This document shows positions 1-12,600 of a DNA stretch of 64,000 bases, in pieces (the stretch's first letter is position 1; the number at the start of each line of letters is the position of its first letter). A model generated the notes under the pieces. That model made no database searches, was not told where the DNA came from, and saw nothing but the letters and a program-made list of their open reading frames with translations. The position numbers and the translations under genes are program-made. The stretch lies in assembly GCF_023343835.1 (NCBI RefSeq), contig NC_064435.1, positions 79,556,134 to 79,620,133 on the forward strand, written 5' to 3'. The stretch is from Lagopus muta. Lineage: Eukaryota > Chordata > Aves > Galliformes > Phasianidae.

Positions 1-689
1 CAGTAAAAATCCACATTTGCTATGGAAGTATTTAATACATAGCGTGAACTAAAAAAAAAGCAACTATCCAATTGTTTGATCTTTTCAAAGCAAAAGATGA
101 AGAGAATCAAGGCAGAAATGATGAATTCCCAAAACTATACACAAGAGGGTATCCAAGGCACAGAGTCCACCTAATGTCTTAACTGGGAAATGGAAGCATT
201 TGACTTGTTTTAAAAAGGCCATTAAGTGTCACTAAGGATAAAAAATGATGTTTATCGACTTTCAGAAAGAGCAGGGCACTACAAAGGTGCCTCTGAGCTC
301 TAAAGCCCAGCATGGGATAAGAGAAATGAATCCCAAGTCCAGGTGTTGTCCAGTAGTCCTTTTTGCTCCCTGATACCATGACTGAAGTTGTTATGTGAAG
401 ACATCGCCTTCTGTCTCTTCACTTCACCTCATATCGTCTCAGTACTGTGTGCTTAGAGATGCAGCGCTTCTAGTGGTCCATGGAATGAAAACAGCCAGGT
501 GCAATCACACTCTTTTGAATGCCTCATGAGAAATGCTCTCTGAACTAAGTGTACCTTTCCTTCTCACATCATCTGTAGAAGGAACCATCACAGAATCATT
601 TCGAGACCATCTGAGTCTATTCTGCACTTCTCTGCACGTTTGACTACCTTCTTCTAAGCAAACCAAATCTATGGCTGAAGTTACAAGAC

Positions 690-840
690 TCCGCATGTGG
701 TGTCATAGTCACCAGAGGAAGAGCAGTCAAGAGAATATCCTGGTTCAGAGCTACTTTGGGCTCTCAAAAGTTACCTGGAAAAGCACAGCATGTTGAACTA
801 GACTTTGGTGTTTTTTTTCCAACCTTTATGATTCTATGAA
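690..840 (+). mobile_element. CR1 LINE 3' end fragment
   Basis: Ends in CCAACCTTTATGATTCTATGAA, which resembles the CR1 3' terminus with its ATTCTATG repeat. The rest is quite diverged from the common chicken CR1 tail, which suggests an old copy. Confidence 0.5.
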
Positions 841-1289
841 ATATTGATTGGATGTGGAGCAGTTTATTTGCTGTTTCCTGTGGCTCATGATCTAAGATTC
901 TTCAGTCTGGAAAATAAACTGCAAAGATGACTGTCGAGGAGCAGCAAGTGTCAGTCTGCTCAGCAAGGGAAGGAGACCGAGGGCCACAAGTGACAGTAGG
1001 GCTAGAAGCGCCCGATAAGGAATTAAGTGCTACATTTCCCAATACTATAGCCATAGATCAGTGATTCCCAACCAAATATGTAGTGGTGAGGTAGGCCAAA
1101 GATCAAACCAGAAGGTTAAACCCATGTATACAGCCCCAGAATGGCAACAGGTGATTATGCCTCTGGCACATTCTTTATCTTGAAGAAAAACAGCATGGAT
1201 CCATATAAACACATTGTTGCTCAACAGTAGAAATAATCAACAGTGTTGCTTACTTCTGTGAATGTCCTGGCAAAACATGTAGACCACAA

Positions 1290-1440
1290 TGCCAGCGAAC
1301 CTCTGTATGGATGGGATCTGTGCAATCTGCCATGACTAAAGCTCTGTCCAAAATTACACAACTTAGGGTGTCCAGCTTCTGACGGGATGTGAAAAATTAC
1401 CTGTGCTATGTCCTTTTCCCTTCTTGTGTTAGCTCCAGTA
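1290..1440. repeat. Diverged copy of the unclassified 4.3-kb repeat
   Basis: Similar to 4333-4475 as described there, with many substitutions. The minus strand of both copies is open over short stretches with a shared G(H/N)PKL..(F/I)GQ pattern, so the source may have been coding. No known protein is recognised. Confidence 0.4.
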
Positions 1441-2027
1441 AACTGTATTTTAACCAATACCTTACAGTTCCTGAGTGTCTTCTTTACTGCATTCAAAGGG
1501 TATCTTATGAATTACAGGGTCCTCCAGTACAATGAGATTATTGGCCTGATGCAGGCAAGCAAAGTACCTTGGGCAAGGGTCACAATCAAGATACTTAGTT
1601 TAATGCTTCTCCCAACTGATGGGATGCTAAAATCTTACATGATTTTAAAAGGAAACTGGACAAAACTGAGGAAGAGATATCCACTGACAAATAATAAACA
1701 CATAGAAAATAAAATCAGCTATAGAAGTCATGAAACAGGAAATAGTGTTAGAACTCTGAGGGCAAGAGTAAGCCCTAATAGGGGCTTAATAGCCTTAATA
1801 GCAATGACAAGCCTCACTGGAGGAGCTCTCCCATATATGTTGTTCTCATGGGCCCAGGAATCTGTACTGGAAATTGGCACAGTTTGGATATCAGGGGTGA
1901 TCTTTGATAGACAAAGCCCTGAACTGTCCTGGGTCAGCTGCAGGTGTCTCTATAATGGATGAAAACAACTCACTGTGCACCAGATTTTCAGCTAGTAAGA
2001 AAAGGACATTGCATCTCTACTCAAACA

Positions 2028-2290
2028 CAGAATCATAGAATCGCTCAGGTTGGAAAAGACCTTAAAGACCATCAAGTCCAACCACAACATAACCGTACTA
2101 CCCTAACTAAAAACCCTCCACTAAATCATGTCCCTGAGCACCACGTCCAAACAGTTTTTAAACACATCCAGAGATGATGACTCAATCACCACCCTGGGGA
2201 GCCTATTCCAGTGCTTAACAATCCTTTCTGTAAAGAATTTTTTCCTGATATCCAGCCTAAGCTTACCCTGGCACATCTTAAGGCCAAATT
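2028..2290 (-). mobile_element. CR1 LINE, 5'-truncated, minus orientation
   Basis: Begins CAGAATCATAGAATCGCTCA, the reverse complement of the CR1 3' end. It continues with the familiar text of the CR1 tail (GTTGGAAAAGACCTTAAAG, GGAGCCTATTCCAGTGCTTA). About 260 bp, well preserved. Confidence 0.92.
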
Positions 2291-2456
2291 TAATTAGAAA
2301 ATGTAGCAGCACTGCAGTGTAGCAAATGTAATTAAGAAAAGGTGGTATCTGCTAAGGACAGAGGACATGCAAGTAGACCCAAAAAATAAAAACTTTAGAA
2401 ACACAAAAAGGGGACATATGAGAGGTATGTTTGGAGAAACAAAATAAAAGAGATAT

Positions 2457-2498
2457 TTGGAAGTAGATGATGGGAGCACAGATAAAGACACACTCCTG
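2457..2498. repeat. Exact 42-bp repeat, copy 1 (unclassified family)
   Basis: The 42 bases starting TTGGAAGTAGATGATGGG and ending ACACACTCCTG are identical to 4292-4333. Beyond the repeat, similarity to the second copy stops abruptly on both sides here. Confidence 0.85.
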
Positions 2499-3854
2499 GG
2501 AGGAGGTGCTCCATGCCAGAGGACATATGTCTAAGGCACTGCAGCCATGGGCAACCAACACAGGCCAGAGTCACCCTGGTAGGACTGTATTCTGCAGGAA
2601 GCTAACACTGGAGTAGGGACAGCCCTAAAGAACTGCAGCCCAGAGAGCACACTAGAGCAGAGGAATCTAGTAAGCAGCAACCACTGGCAGACAGAAACGT
2701 TTATATAGATTATATACTGACCCCAGGCTATTACACTGCCTACTGCATCACTGAAAGGACTGGGAAGAAGAGAGTGCAACAAGGAAACTGGAACTAGGAG
2801 GAAGGGAAGGAGAAGCGATGAACTGAAGCTGGGGAAAAGGGGGATTAAAGATTTAAGTGTCTATTCCACAGTTTGCTGCATTGTTTTTTGTCAATTCCTG
2901 AATCAGCAGTTTTTATGTTAATCAGCAACAAATTACGTAACACTCCCCAAGTCAAGACTGTTACCTACAACAGAAGCTCAGTTCAGCTGAACCTTAATCT
3001 TTTGGTCCCTCCTTAAGGAATGCTGTATGTGTGTCTCTCTCCAGGCCCACTCACAATTGACCTCAGACCCAAACTTCTACTGAATCTCCAGTACCACCTC
3101 TTTTGCTCCTAAGTAGATAACAAAGCCCTGAGTGCTTTGCTTTAAGTGCCATTACCAACCACACCTGGAGCCTTTACCCACCCCTATGGACCCAGGTCCT
3201 CTATTTAAGCTCTGCCCTGAACCTTCACTTCTTTCCTGTGCTATGTTAGATGTACTAGCATTGTGTGTACTAGTTTCCAGTTCAAACACAGCTGTGTCCA
3301 TACCTGGCCAAGGACTCCTACTGTGACCTGAGCTGTGCCCTGCTGCTAAGGACCTGCTGGGTGATTGCTGGACCAGAACCTAATCTTGACCTAAGAAATG
3401 ATTTCTTGGCTTGACTATGGACATGCCCCGTGATATGATACTGTCTTGTGATTTGGACTCTTGCTTGCAGCTGTGCAAATCCCTAAGGACCCCAGTCTCT
3501 GGCCACCCAGAACCTTGTCACTACCGAACTTCCTGAGGGATTGGCCTTGCTCTGGGTTCTGATCTCTGGACTGTACTCACCCTTTACTCAGTCCAGGCTC
3601 CTTAAGCCTCATTCTACCCTGCCAGGCTCTCCTCTGCATCCCTAGCAGGGCTCCTCATGACAGTGTGGCCCCCCCCTTACTCAGGTCAGGGCCACTTGTG
3701 CCACAATTTTCCACCCACATCATTGTCTGCTGACTCAGTCTACGTCTCTCCCGTCTTGTTACAAGAATAATTTGGGAGATCACATTGAAAAGTCAAGGCA
3801 TATGATATTCTCTACTTTACCTTTGTTCCTAGAATAAGCCATTTCATTATAGAA

Positions 3855-4010
3855 GATGAAAATGATGGTCAGCAGAGATCTGTCCTTGATAAATCCATGC
3901 TGTCTTTTCCTATCACCTTATATTCCTTCATATGCTTTGAGACACCTAAGGAAGGCCTTGTGTCAGAGCCTTCTGTAGCAGTCCTCCCTGGAATATAATT
4001 AATTGTACAT
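3855..4010 (-). mobile_element. Old CR1/L3-type LINE fragment
   Basis: CTTGATAAATCCATGCTGTCTT followed by CCTATCACCTTATATTCC is typical of the complement of a CR1-superfamily reverse-transcriptase region. Strong divergence suggests an old copy. Confidence 0.5.
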
Positions 4011-4291
4011 CAATTAGTGATCTACATGATAGTTGGCATGAGAAAGTGGGCCTGTGCTATGCCACGCATAGAGTTAGGGTTCCAGTCCTGTTCTGCATGG
4101 CACATAGGCCTGAGCAGCAGGATAATCTCTGCATTCCTATTGGAAGGCAGCTCCCACTTGGCATGGTGATTGTACCACCTGTATCCTCATCTGTACTCTG
4201 AAGTGAAGCATCATGTTTTCATTCAAATATCCTTTTGTTTGACAGCAGAAATGAACAGAATTGTTTTTTTTTCTAAGAAAATTCTGCAAGA

Positions 4292-4475
4292 TTGGAAGTA
4301 GATGATGGGAGCACAGATAAAGACACACTCCTGAAGAAGAACAAAATGTCAGTGAACTTTTAGCTCTATGGATGAGACTTGCATCACATGTCATGCCTTG
4401 ACTGGAGGTCTGCCCAATACTGAACAGCTTGGGGTTCCCCAAGGGAATGTAAGATTACTGATACTACTCACTCTT
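4292..4475. repeat. 42-bp repeat copy 2 plus related downstream sequence
   Basis: 4292-4333 is identical to 2457-2498. The following stretch to about 4475 is similar to about 1290-1440: shared steps include AATG(C/T)CAG(C/T)GAAC, GTCTG(T/C)CCAA, CTTAGGGTGTCC versus CTTGGGGTTCCC, and a TGTTAGCT block. Three pieces of one repeat family therefore lie within 3.2 kb. I cannot assign the family. Confidence 0.55.
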
Positions 4476-7400
4476 TATGTTAGCTATAATAAGTGGTACA
4501 TTAAGCAATAGATCTAAGTGCCTTTCTTACAAGCATCATAGTGAACAAATGCACTTTTCAATAACTACAGAGAACTGTAATCTCTTGGGTTCTCCTCCTT
4601 CCCCTTTCTGAAAATGTGTCCTTTTTCTTCAGGTTAGAAACCTTCCTCAACCACTCTGACTATTCTTTGGACGTTGTTTTGTTCTTCCTCCTAAATAGGC
4701 TTTATTATTTTCCTAAGTGAAAGGCTTTGCATGTAGGTGAGGCTACAACTCATTCAGTAACAATGAGGAAGACTGTCAGATTTTGGGGAAAATTCTCCCA
4801 CCCAACCTTTTGCTAGCCAGTAGGATGTAATCATTGAATGTCATGCCATGAAGACAACACCGATGTCAGATCAAATATCTACAGGAAGTTTTAAGAAATC
4901 ATTGTCTGCACAATGAAGGCTAAATGAAATCAAAATGAATGTGAGGTCTGGTAAGAGACCTGATGAGAATTAAGAGCAAAGACAAATAGTTTTTCACAGT
5001 CTTGTCATAATCTGTCAAAAACCAAGGCAGCACAGCAGGCAACAATATTATTCTCTTCACAATGGCACAGCACTGCTGCAGAAAGATACCAGGTGGACTA
5101 TGAACTCACATCCAAAGGAGCTTGACCAGTCACCTGATTTTCTTCAGACAGGGGAATCAACACAATCCCACAAAGCAGGTGAGAGAGGAACCATCACTGA
5201 TGGCTACAGCACCAAGGTATGCAATGGCAATCTATTAGACATTCACCTGAGCAAAATGATTTCTCTCTCCATGAATGGTTGCTTCTTTCCCTCACAAAAA
5301 GGTAATTTCCACACTCACAATGTGCAACAAAGACAGAGAACAGTTAATGTTCTCCTTCCTAATGTCAAAATTGTAGTAGCAAAGAGGAAAACAAAATCTA
5401 AAGTTCTGAGTAGGTTTTAGTGATTGGATAAGAGGCTTTGACCTGTGAGCTCATCTGGACTTCATATCCTTTTGTATAAAAGTGCTTTTATTATTTTCAG
5501 GTCTCTGAGACTGTTGGTTTAGGGATAGGCCCACAATGAAATGCCTGGCAGAAGAAAGAGCAGGACAGCCCTAGCTGACCTTCTCTTGGGACAAGCATTG
5601 TCAAACAATCTGTGACAAAACTATTTGTACTGCTTTGCACAGCTGTGCCGGGCAGGGCAATCCATTACCATCTATCCCAGATAGCCTTCCAACTGCAAGA
5701 AGATTGCAGCTTACTCTCTCTAGACCCCAGGTCCAACCAACTATGCAGGTATGCTGACAGTGCTATGCTGACAGCCTGTTCTAATCAAGATATCATTTGT
5801 TCATGGACAATTCTGTTGCTTATGCCTGGCCTTCCATTGAAAAAGAGAGTAGTATATTTTTTGTATCTGACAGAGAAGCAGAAATTCTCATCCTCCACAC
5901 CTCATGTTGTTTTAAACCACAGACTACTTCTTGGAGAGAAAAAATGGCTTTTGTAAGACTCACAGAACAAAGCTCTGCAAGTCAAATGCATACAAAACTG
6001 TTCTGTAGGTCTGGAATCAGGATACTGTGGAAGTCAGAAAGAGCAGCTTTAAAAAAACATTTGGAATCATTCTCATTGTATATTTGCAGCACAATAGTAT
6101 GACAGTGATAACTGACATAACTGCATTGATTTCCTTGGTATTTTTTAGCTCTTAAAGTACACGATGTTAGTGAAAAGCTGGACACGTGACTCAGGTCTTA
6201 CAGGTATGTAGTCCAGAAGACCTGGAGACCTTCACTACCACAATTTGAAGTGTAAATCCACTACAACTTCCTGAGCTACAGAAATGAAATGGGGACCCAG
6301 AAATGAAATGGGATACAAAAGAGGGAATGTGGCATTCAGTGCTCTGGCTCACTGGTACACCCAACCACTCGGTGAGAAACAGCCTGTTGTTACTCACTAC
6401 TCTTAGGACAGATTACGGTGAATTGTTAATAAAAGCATTTCTTCGTAACATCCAAAGGAGGACATACACTAAATTATATTTTTATTCATTAATTATACAT
6501 GCTTAATTGTATATGGCATGGTTGCTTTGGAAAAACCTTGTCCTTACTGACCATATCTGCTCTTTGCTAAGACAAAATGGCTGACAATTTCGGCCATGGT
6601 GGATACCTTCCCCCTTTTCTGTAGCATTAAGACAGAAGTTACTCTGGATCCTGTTTGACAAGTCAGACTTGATACCTTCAAGTATCTGGAAGTGTAATTT
6701 TCATGCTGGATGTCACTTCCAGAACCTCCCTATCTGGTAAGCAGTTCCCTGCCTTAGTAAGAGCCAAAACGGTCTCTCTTTTCCTTGTTATTTCACCAGG
6801 ATATTGCAGTGTGACAGGACTACCTGAACACTGTCACTCTGCAAATTCCAATTATACATCTGGAATATCTATACACAAATTATTAGTGTTTGATTGACAC
6901 CAGGTGATGGAAAAGTGCATCTGAGAAGACTCATTCCCAATCTCCTTTCTCCTTCAGCAGACTAATATATGTCTCATAGGTAGAAATAACATTTACTGAG
7001 TAGCACATCAATCATCATAAAAGTAGGCAAAACAGCAGAAGTGATTAAAAACAAAATGAAACAAAAAAATCAGCTGTGTTGTAGATATCCATCAAAAATA
7101 TCATTTGCACTACCATCTCGTCTTGCTCAAGTCCTCAAACTCAGCAAGGAGAATGTAGATTTCTAGTATATTTATTTTCACAAAAGAAAGGAGAGAAACA
7201 AAAAGAAAATGGCACTGACCAAACTTCAACTAGTGGTATAGGAAAGTAATTCTTCTGCTTAACAGAGATTGCAGCAATCTCTTTGTATGTCCTGAAGAAT
7301 TATGTTGTACTTTTTTCCCCCATTTTTAAATCAAACAGTGCTTTACAGAGGTCAGAATGCTTTCTTTACTATTTGTCAATTCTATTATTTCAATACAGAA

Positions 7401-7844
7401 CAATAGCTTCTATAACTGAAATATATTTGCTATTGTATATTATGATTGTCCCTCGAACCATGAACACTCCTCCAGTTGAATTTCACAATTCATCTGTCAT
7501 CTGCCAGGCCATTAAGTTATTCATGGAAGATCTTTGAGGAACATTGCAAGTTTGTACCATAAACACATTTGGAATTATTATTTTGCTTTGTATGGAGCTG
7601 TTTTGCAGTTCCCTTAGAATAAAAGTTTGTTATAAAGCATTTACATCCATCAAAAGATGTATTTAAATATTCCAACTATAGAAAGTTTGTATCTGCTCTT
7701 CACTCTCATCTCAACTGGTTTCTTCATGTGCATGTTTCTTTGTTTCCTCTATTTTGTAAAGAAAATAATAGGTCAAGTCTTGTTCTCACCTATCTCCTGT
7801 CTAGCATGGCTCAGATCCACGTTGTACAAACAAGAAGAATCAAC

Positions 7845-7869
7845 TGAAACAGACTTCAAGTCTGTTTCA
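7845..7869. promoter_or_regulatory. Perfect 25-bp palindrome in the ovalbumin 5' flank
   Basis: TGAAACAGACTT at 7845-7856 and AAGTCTGTTTCA at 7858-7869 are exact reverse complements around a single C. The site is about 380 bp upstream of the ovalbumin TSS, between the core promoter and the region of the chicken steroid-dependent element (about -0.9 to -0.8 kb). No known factor site matches it clearly. A role in binding a dimeric factor is inference only. Confidence 0.5.
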
Positions 7870-8148
7870 ACAACCACAGTAATAAACAGACTAATCGCTA
7901 ATTATGTTTTCCATCTCTAAGGTTCCCCCATTTTTCTGTTTAAGATCCTGTTATCTGGTTGTAACTGAAGCTCAGCGGAACATGAGCAGTATTTCCCAGT
8001 CTTCTCTCCCATCCAACAGTCCTGATGGATTAGCAGAACTGGCAGAAAACACTTTGTTACCCAGAATTAAAAACTAATATTTGCTCTCCCTTCAATCCAA
8101 AATGGATGTTTGGAAAATAAAATCTGACCCAATCCCATTAAATGATTT

Positions 8149-8237
8149 CTATGCATCAAAGGTCAAACTTCTGGACAGAACCTGTGGGTGGGTCCAAATT
8201 CAGGCTATATATTCCCCAGGGCTCAGCCAGTCTCTGT
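8149..8237 (+). promoter_or_regulatory. SERPINB14: Ovalbumin core promoter: COUP-TF element and TATA box
   Basis: A TATATATT box lies at 8206-8213, 32 bp before the leader exon. At about -89 to -68 (8149-8170) lies the COUP-TF element, here with the two half-sites GCATCA and AGGTCA separated by one A (a DR1). Between them and the TATA box is CCTGTGGGTGGGTCC, also familiar from the chicken promoter. The known factor at this element is the orphan receptor COUP-TF. The upstream half-site differs from the chicken form I remember. Confidence 0.9.
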
Positions 8238-8284
8238 ACATACAGCTGGAAAGCTGTATTGCCTTTAGTGCTCAAGCTCAAAAG
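8238..8284 (+). other. SERPINB14: Ovalbumin leader exon (noncoding exon 1)
   Basis: This 47-nt noncoding exon runs from ACATACAGCTGG to CTCAAAAG and is followed by a GTAAGC donor. Both length and sequence match the chicken ovalbumin leader exon as I remember it. It splices to 9634, adding 17 more untranslated bases before the ATG at 9651, for a 64-nt 5' UTR, the same as the known chicken mRNA. The TSS lies 32 bp after the start of the TATA box. Confidence 0.93.
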
Positions 8285-9650
8285 GTAAGCAACTCTCTAG
8301 AATTACCCTCTCTCTATATTAGTTCTTGCTTGTGCCTAAACTTAAAATAAATGAACAAGTATTGTGTTATGTATTGTATCTTTAGGGGTGAAATACCTGC
8401 ATGATACCGGCTATGAAAACTTCTTACCTGTGTATGCATCCTGTGCCATTTTATTATGTATAAAAGCTGTGTGTTTGTTTTCAGGAGGCTTATTCTTTAT
8501 GCTTAAAATGTTTTGAATTTCAGAACATCTTATCCTGTCATTCACTACCTGATATTCTTTGCAGTTTGCTTGATTAACCTCTAGTCCTACAGAGTGCACC
8601 AAGAGCAGAGAGGGTTCTGAAAAACTTCTGGCTTTCACAGGTTATATAACACAGGAAAGCAACTAGATTCATGCTGATCCCAAAAGCTGTGCTTTATATA
8701 AGCACACTGTTCAGTTCAGATCTTTATAACAGAAACAGAACAAGTATAAAGCTTCTATTGGTCTACGTCATGAACAATTCATTCAACAGCTCTGTTTTAT
8801 AGTAGACATTGCTGTTTTATCATATCTCTTTTTTTTTATCATTTCTCTTCTGTCTGAATGTCATCCATAAAATTTAAATCCTCAGAAAGTTTATAGTACA
8901 GTACACATACACATTTTGATAAAAGCAAGCCATACCTGAAAGTGCAATAGGGCAAAATATGAATTACACGCATGTCTTTCTCCTAGACTTCATGATCTCA
9001 TACAAATTACATCCCTTATCTATTCTTCCATCATTAAAACAAAGGTAAAAATACTTTTGAAGATCTACTTTTGATAGTAAGTAGTGTGCAATGAAGAGAT
9101 ATTTTTCTGCGCTTACTTATTTTTAGGAAATAAAACAAGAAATTCGACAAGGTTCTGCTTTCTTATATATCTGTCCAAACTCAGAGTAAGTCTACTGGAA
9201 TTTGCTCTTTGAATTTCCAGCTTTTCAAGCCTACCAGATTGTATTTTCTTGTTTTGATCAGAAGTACTGAAATGTACCAATGAATTCTAGCTTTCACTGA
9301 TTGAAAATATGCAGAGGAAACTGTTGTTTGGCTGCTTTTAAATGGTAAAGAGAAATCACACATAGATCTAAGGCTTCTGAGACAGTTTGCTACCCAAAAG
9401 GAACTGAATGCAAATGCATAAAGAAATAAATTTATGAATATGGTTTTGAACACGGATGAGAGGTGGGTATAGCAACAGACACAATACCGCAGAATTACTT
9501 TAAAACTACTTGCTTACATTTAATTGCCTAAAAACTGCTCATATTTTATGGTGGTAATCTACTATAGAGTACCCTGCGTGGCACTATGTAGCATTCCATC
9601 CTTACATTTTCATTATTCTGCTCTTTGCTCTAGACAACTCAGAGTTCACC

Positions 9651-12600
9651 ATGGGCTCCATCGGTGCAGTAAGCATGGAATTCTGTTTTGATGTATTCAA
9701 GGAACTCAAAGTCCACCATGCCAATGAGAACATCTTCTACTCCCCCTTCACCATCATTTCAGCTCTGGCCATGGTCTACCTAGGTGCAAAAGACAGCACC
9801 AGGACCCAGATAAATAAGGTGAGCCTATAGTTAAACGTTAAAACCTTTGTTCTCCTCAATGGAGCCATAGCACTTAATTATGCAATGATGTCCCTTGGAA
9901 ACTGCATAGCTCAGAGGCTGAAAATCTGGAACCAGAGTTATCTAAAACTGTGGCCACCTCCAGCTCCCAGAGTGTTACACAAATGCACTAGCCAGAAATC
10001 TTGAAACTGGGTTGCCTAACTTCTTTTTGTCATAACTGTTATTTCAGCTACTATTCTTTTCAATTGCAGGTTGTTCGCTTTGATAAACTTCCAGGATTTG
10101 GAGACAGTATTGAAGCTCAGGTACAGAAATAATTTCACCTCCTTCCCCATGTCCCTTTCCTCTGGAAGCAAAATCCAGCAGATGAAGCAATCTCTTAGCA
10201 GTTCCAAGCCCTTTCTGATGAGCAGTTAGTGCTCTGCATTCAGCAGTTGGGAGAACACTTTGTACATAAGAACAGAGAAAGAAAGGAGGTAACAGGGGAT
10301 TCAGAACAAACACAAGATGAAACTCAGGACAAAAATACTAGGTGAATGAGGAAACTTGTGGATATTTGTATGCTTAAGCAAGACAGGTAGATGATTCTGG
10401 ATAAATGGGTCTGGTTGGAAAAGAAGGAAAGCCTGCCTGATCTGCTGGAGCTAGATCATATCAGCAGGCAGTCAGGAGTTCCCTAGAGAAAAGTATGAGG
10501 GAATTACAGAAGAAAAATAGCACAAAATTGTATATGTTAGAAAAGGACCACATCAGTGTAGTTACTAGCAGTAAGACAGACAGGACAAACAATATCTAAC
10601 TACTTTATCCTATTAATACACTACGTAAAGCCTACTAAGTAATAAAACTAGAATAACATCATCTTTCTTTCTCTTTGTATTCAGTGTGGCACATCTGTAA
10701 ATGTCCACTCTTCACTTAGAGACATACTCAACCAAATCACCAAACCAAATGATGTTTATTCATTCAGCCTTGCCAGTAGACTTTATGCTGAAGAGACATA
10801 CCCAATCCTGCCGGTAAGTTGCTCTAAAATCTGATCTATTTCCATGCCAAAGCTCTACCATTCTGTAATGCAAAAACAGTCAGAGGCTTATGTTCCACTA
10901 ACAAAATTTCTTTTTTTGCTGTTTTTGCATATGGAAGAGAGGACAAAACTTTTCTCGAACACAGTCCTGAACCTCTACAGTTTTCAGATAATACATGGCT
11001 TGCTAAAAGAATGTCAGATCTTACCATAAAGCAATACAGCTAAAGCATATTACACTACTTAATGCACTATGCGACATAGCGTATAGTAATGCAGTGTAAA
11101 ATAGCATTTTACACTACTATATTATTTATATCTGTTAACTTCAGTCTTGCAATTCACATTTGCAAAATGCTTTGAAATTCATATCTGAAAGCTGAATACT
11201 CTTGCTTTACAGGAATACTTGCAATGTGTGAAGGAACTGTATAGCGGAGGCTTGGAATCTATCAACTTTCAAACAGCTGCAGATCAAGCCAGAGGGCTCA
11301 TCAATTCCTGGGTAGAAAGTCAGACAAATGGTAAGGGCAAGCCACCATATTTTCCCTTCTGTCACCATATTTGGCCAGCCTAGAAGAGCACTTAATTCAC
11401 AGGAGGAAAATATAAAATCTCTCTTTTTGTTGCTGCTCCTGGATAACAGATCACTTCCCAGATATAGAACTATCAATCAACTTCTTTTTTTTTTTTTTTT
11501 TCCTTCAGACAACCTCCCTTTAAGATGACTATTTGCAAGAGATTTGCAGGAATGTAATACTTCCAGTCCTGATGAAAAGGACAGCATTAGAACATGCTTT
11601 GTACATAGTGACAATTGGTTAATTCCAATACTGAGAACCTGGATATAGCTCAGACAGTGTGCTTTGTGTTCAGGCTTCCCAGAGTTGTTGTGTGCCTGTT
11701 AAGCAGGGCATACAGTCATTAGGCACTTGAAAAATCTTAACGGATAAAGGGCAGTGGAAAGCCAGAGTTAAGGAATTGTAAAACTACAGTTTTGACTTTT
11801 GCCCTAATGCCTCTCTGAGTGGTTCCTCCATTTTTCTACTTCCTTCCTCATCTCCTCACAGCATTCCTTTCCCTCATGCTTGAAACACAGATGAAAGACT
11901 GAATTCTAACTGAGATGAAAACATCCACAACCACACCAACCTCTGGTGTGGAGTCACGTTCTGAAGGCAAAAACAAGGCCATGTAACCTATGTGTGTAGG
12001 CTACGTGCAAGCTATGTGTTTGACAGGACTATGTGAGGAGCATACTACATGCATGAGGACTGCAGAATGAACAGGAGCAAAGTTTTTGAAGTAAACAGAG
12101 TAAAATTCTGTTTCCCTCTTTTGTTACATTTTTTACATAGACCTCAAATTTCCACTTTGGTTAGAAGCAAGTCATATTTATGTTTTTTGGTACTGTTTTG
12201 GTTGGAGACCATTCTGGGATAAGAGAGATTCCGGTGGTTCTTCCCCTTATCACAAAATATGCAGGTTTAGTCATTTTGTAACACATCCCTTTGTCCTTTA
12301 TCTTTTGTTGTGATTCCTTATAGAGAGAGAAACAAGAGTTACTGACAATAGAAGAAAGAAAATCAGTATTAGAAGAACAAGATTATAGTTGCAAAAACAA
12401 ACCAATGTCCTTGCCCCTACATCCTCTTCTCCATAACTTGTACACTCTCTATCTACCTTTTGCTTGCCAATGTGATATACAACTCTCTTTTCCTATTCAT
12501 TTTTAAAGGAATGATCAAAAATGTCCTTCAGCCAAGCTCCGTGGATTCTCAAACTGCAATGGTCCTGGTTAATGCCATTGTCTTCAAAGGACTGTGGGAG

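Larger units (their letters stand above)
1..8148. other. Ovalbumin 5' flank without a recognisable gene
   Basis: AT-rich DNA with the CR1 pieces and repeats listed separately. No serpin exon of the related ovalbumin Y gene was found, although Y lies upstream of ovalbumin in chicken, so its 3' end must be before position 1. 3000-3740 is C/T-rich with no clear family. 6281-6313 holds two near copies of a GAAATGAAATGGG unit. Short open frames look spurious. Confidence 0.7.

Noticed and set aside
1408-1962. A 184-codon plus-strand open frame
   Set aside because: No domain, biased composition of intergenic DNA, and it overlaps the unclassified repeat at 1290-1440. It is likely chance.
2830-3770. 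Sequence resembling an avian ERVL-type LTR edge followed by C/T-rich DNA
   Set aside because: Some phrases recall chicken LTRs, but I could not define two ends, a target duplication or a partner, so I do not call an element.
7657-7920. An 87-codon hydrophobic open frame upstream of ovalbumin
   Set aside because: It lies in the known type of ovalbumin regulatory flank, contains the palindrome, and has no sign of splicing or conservation visible here.
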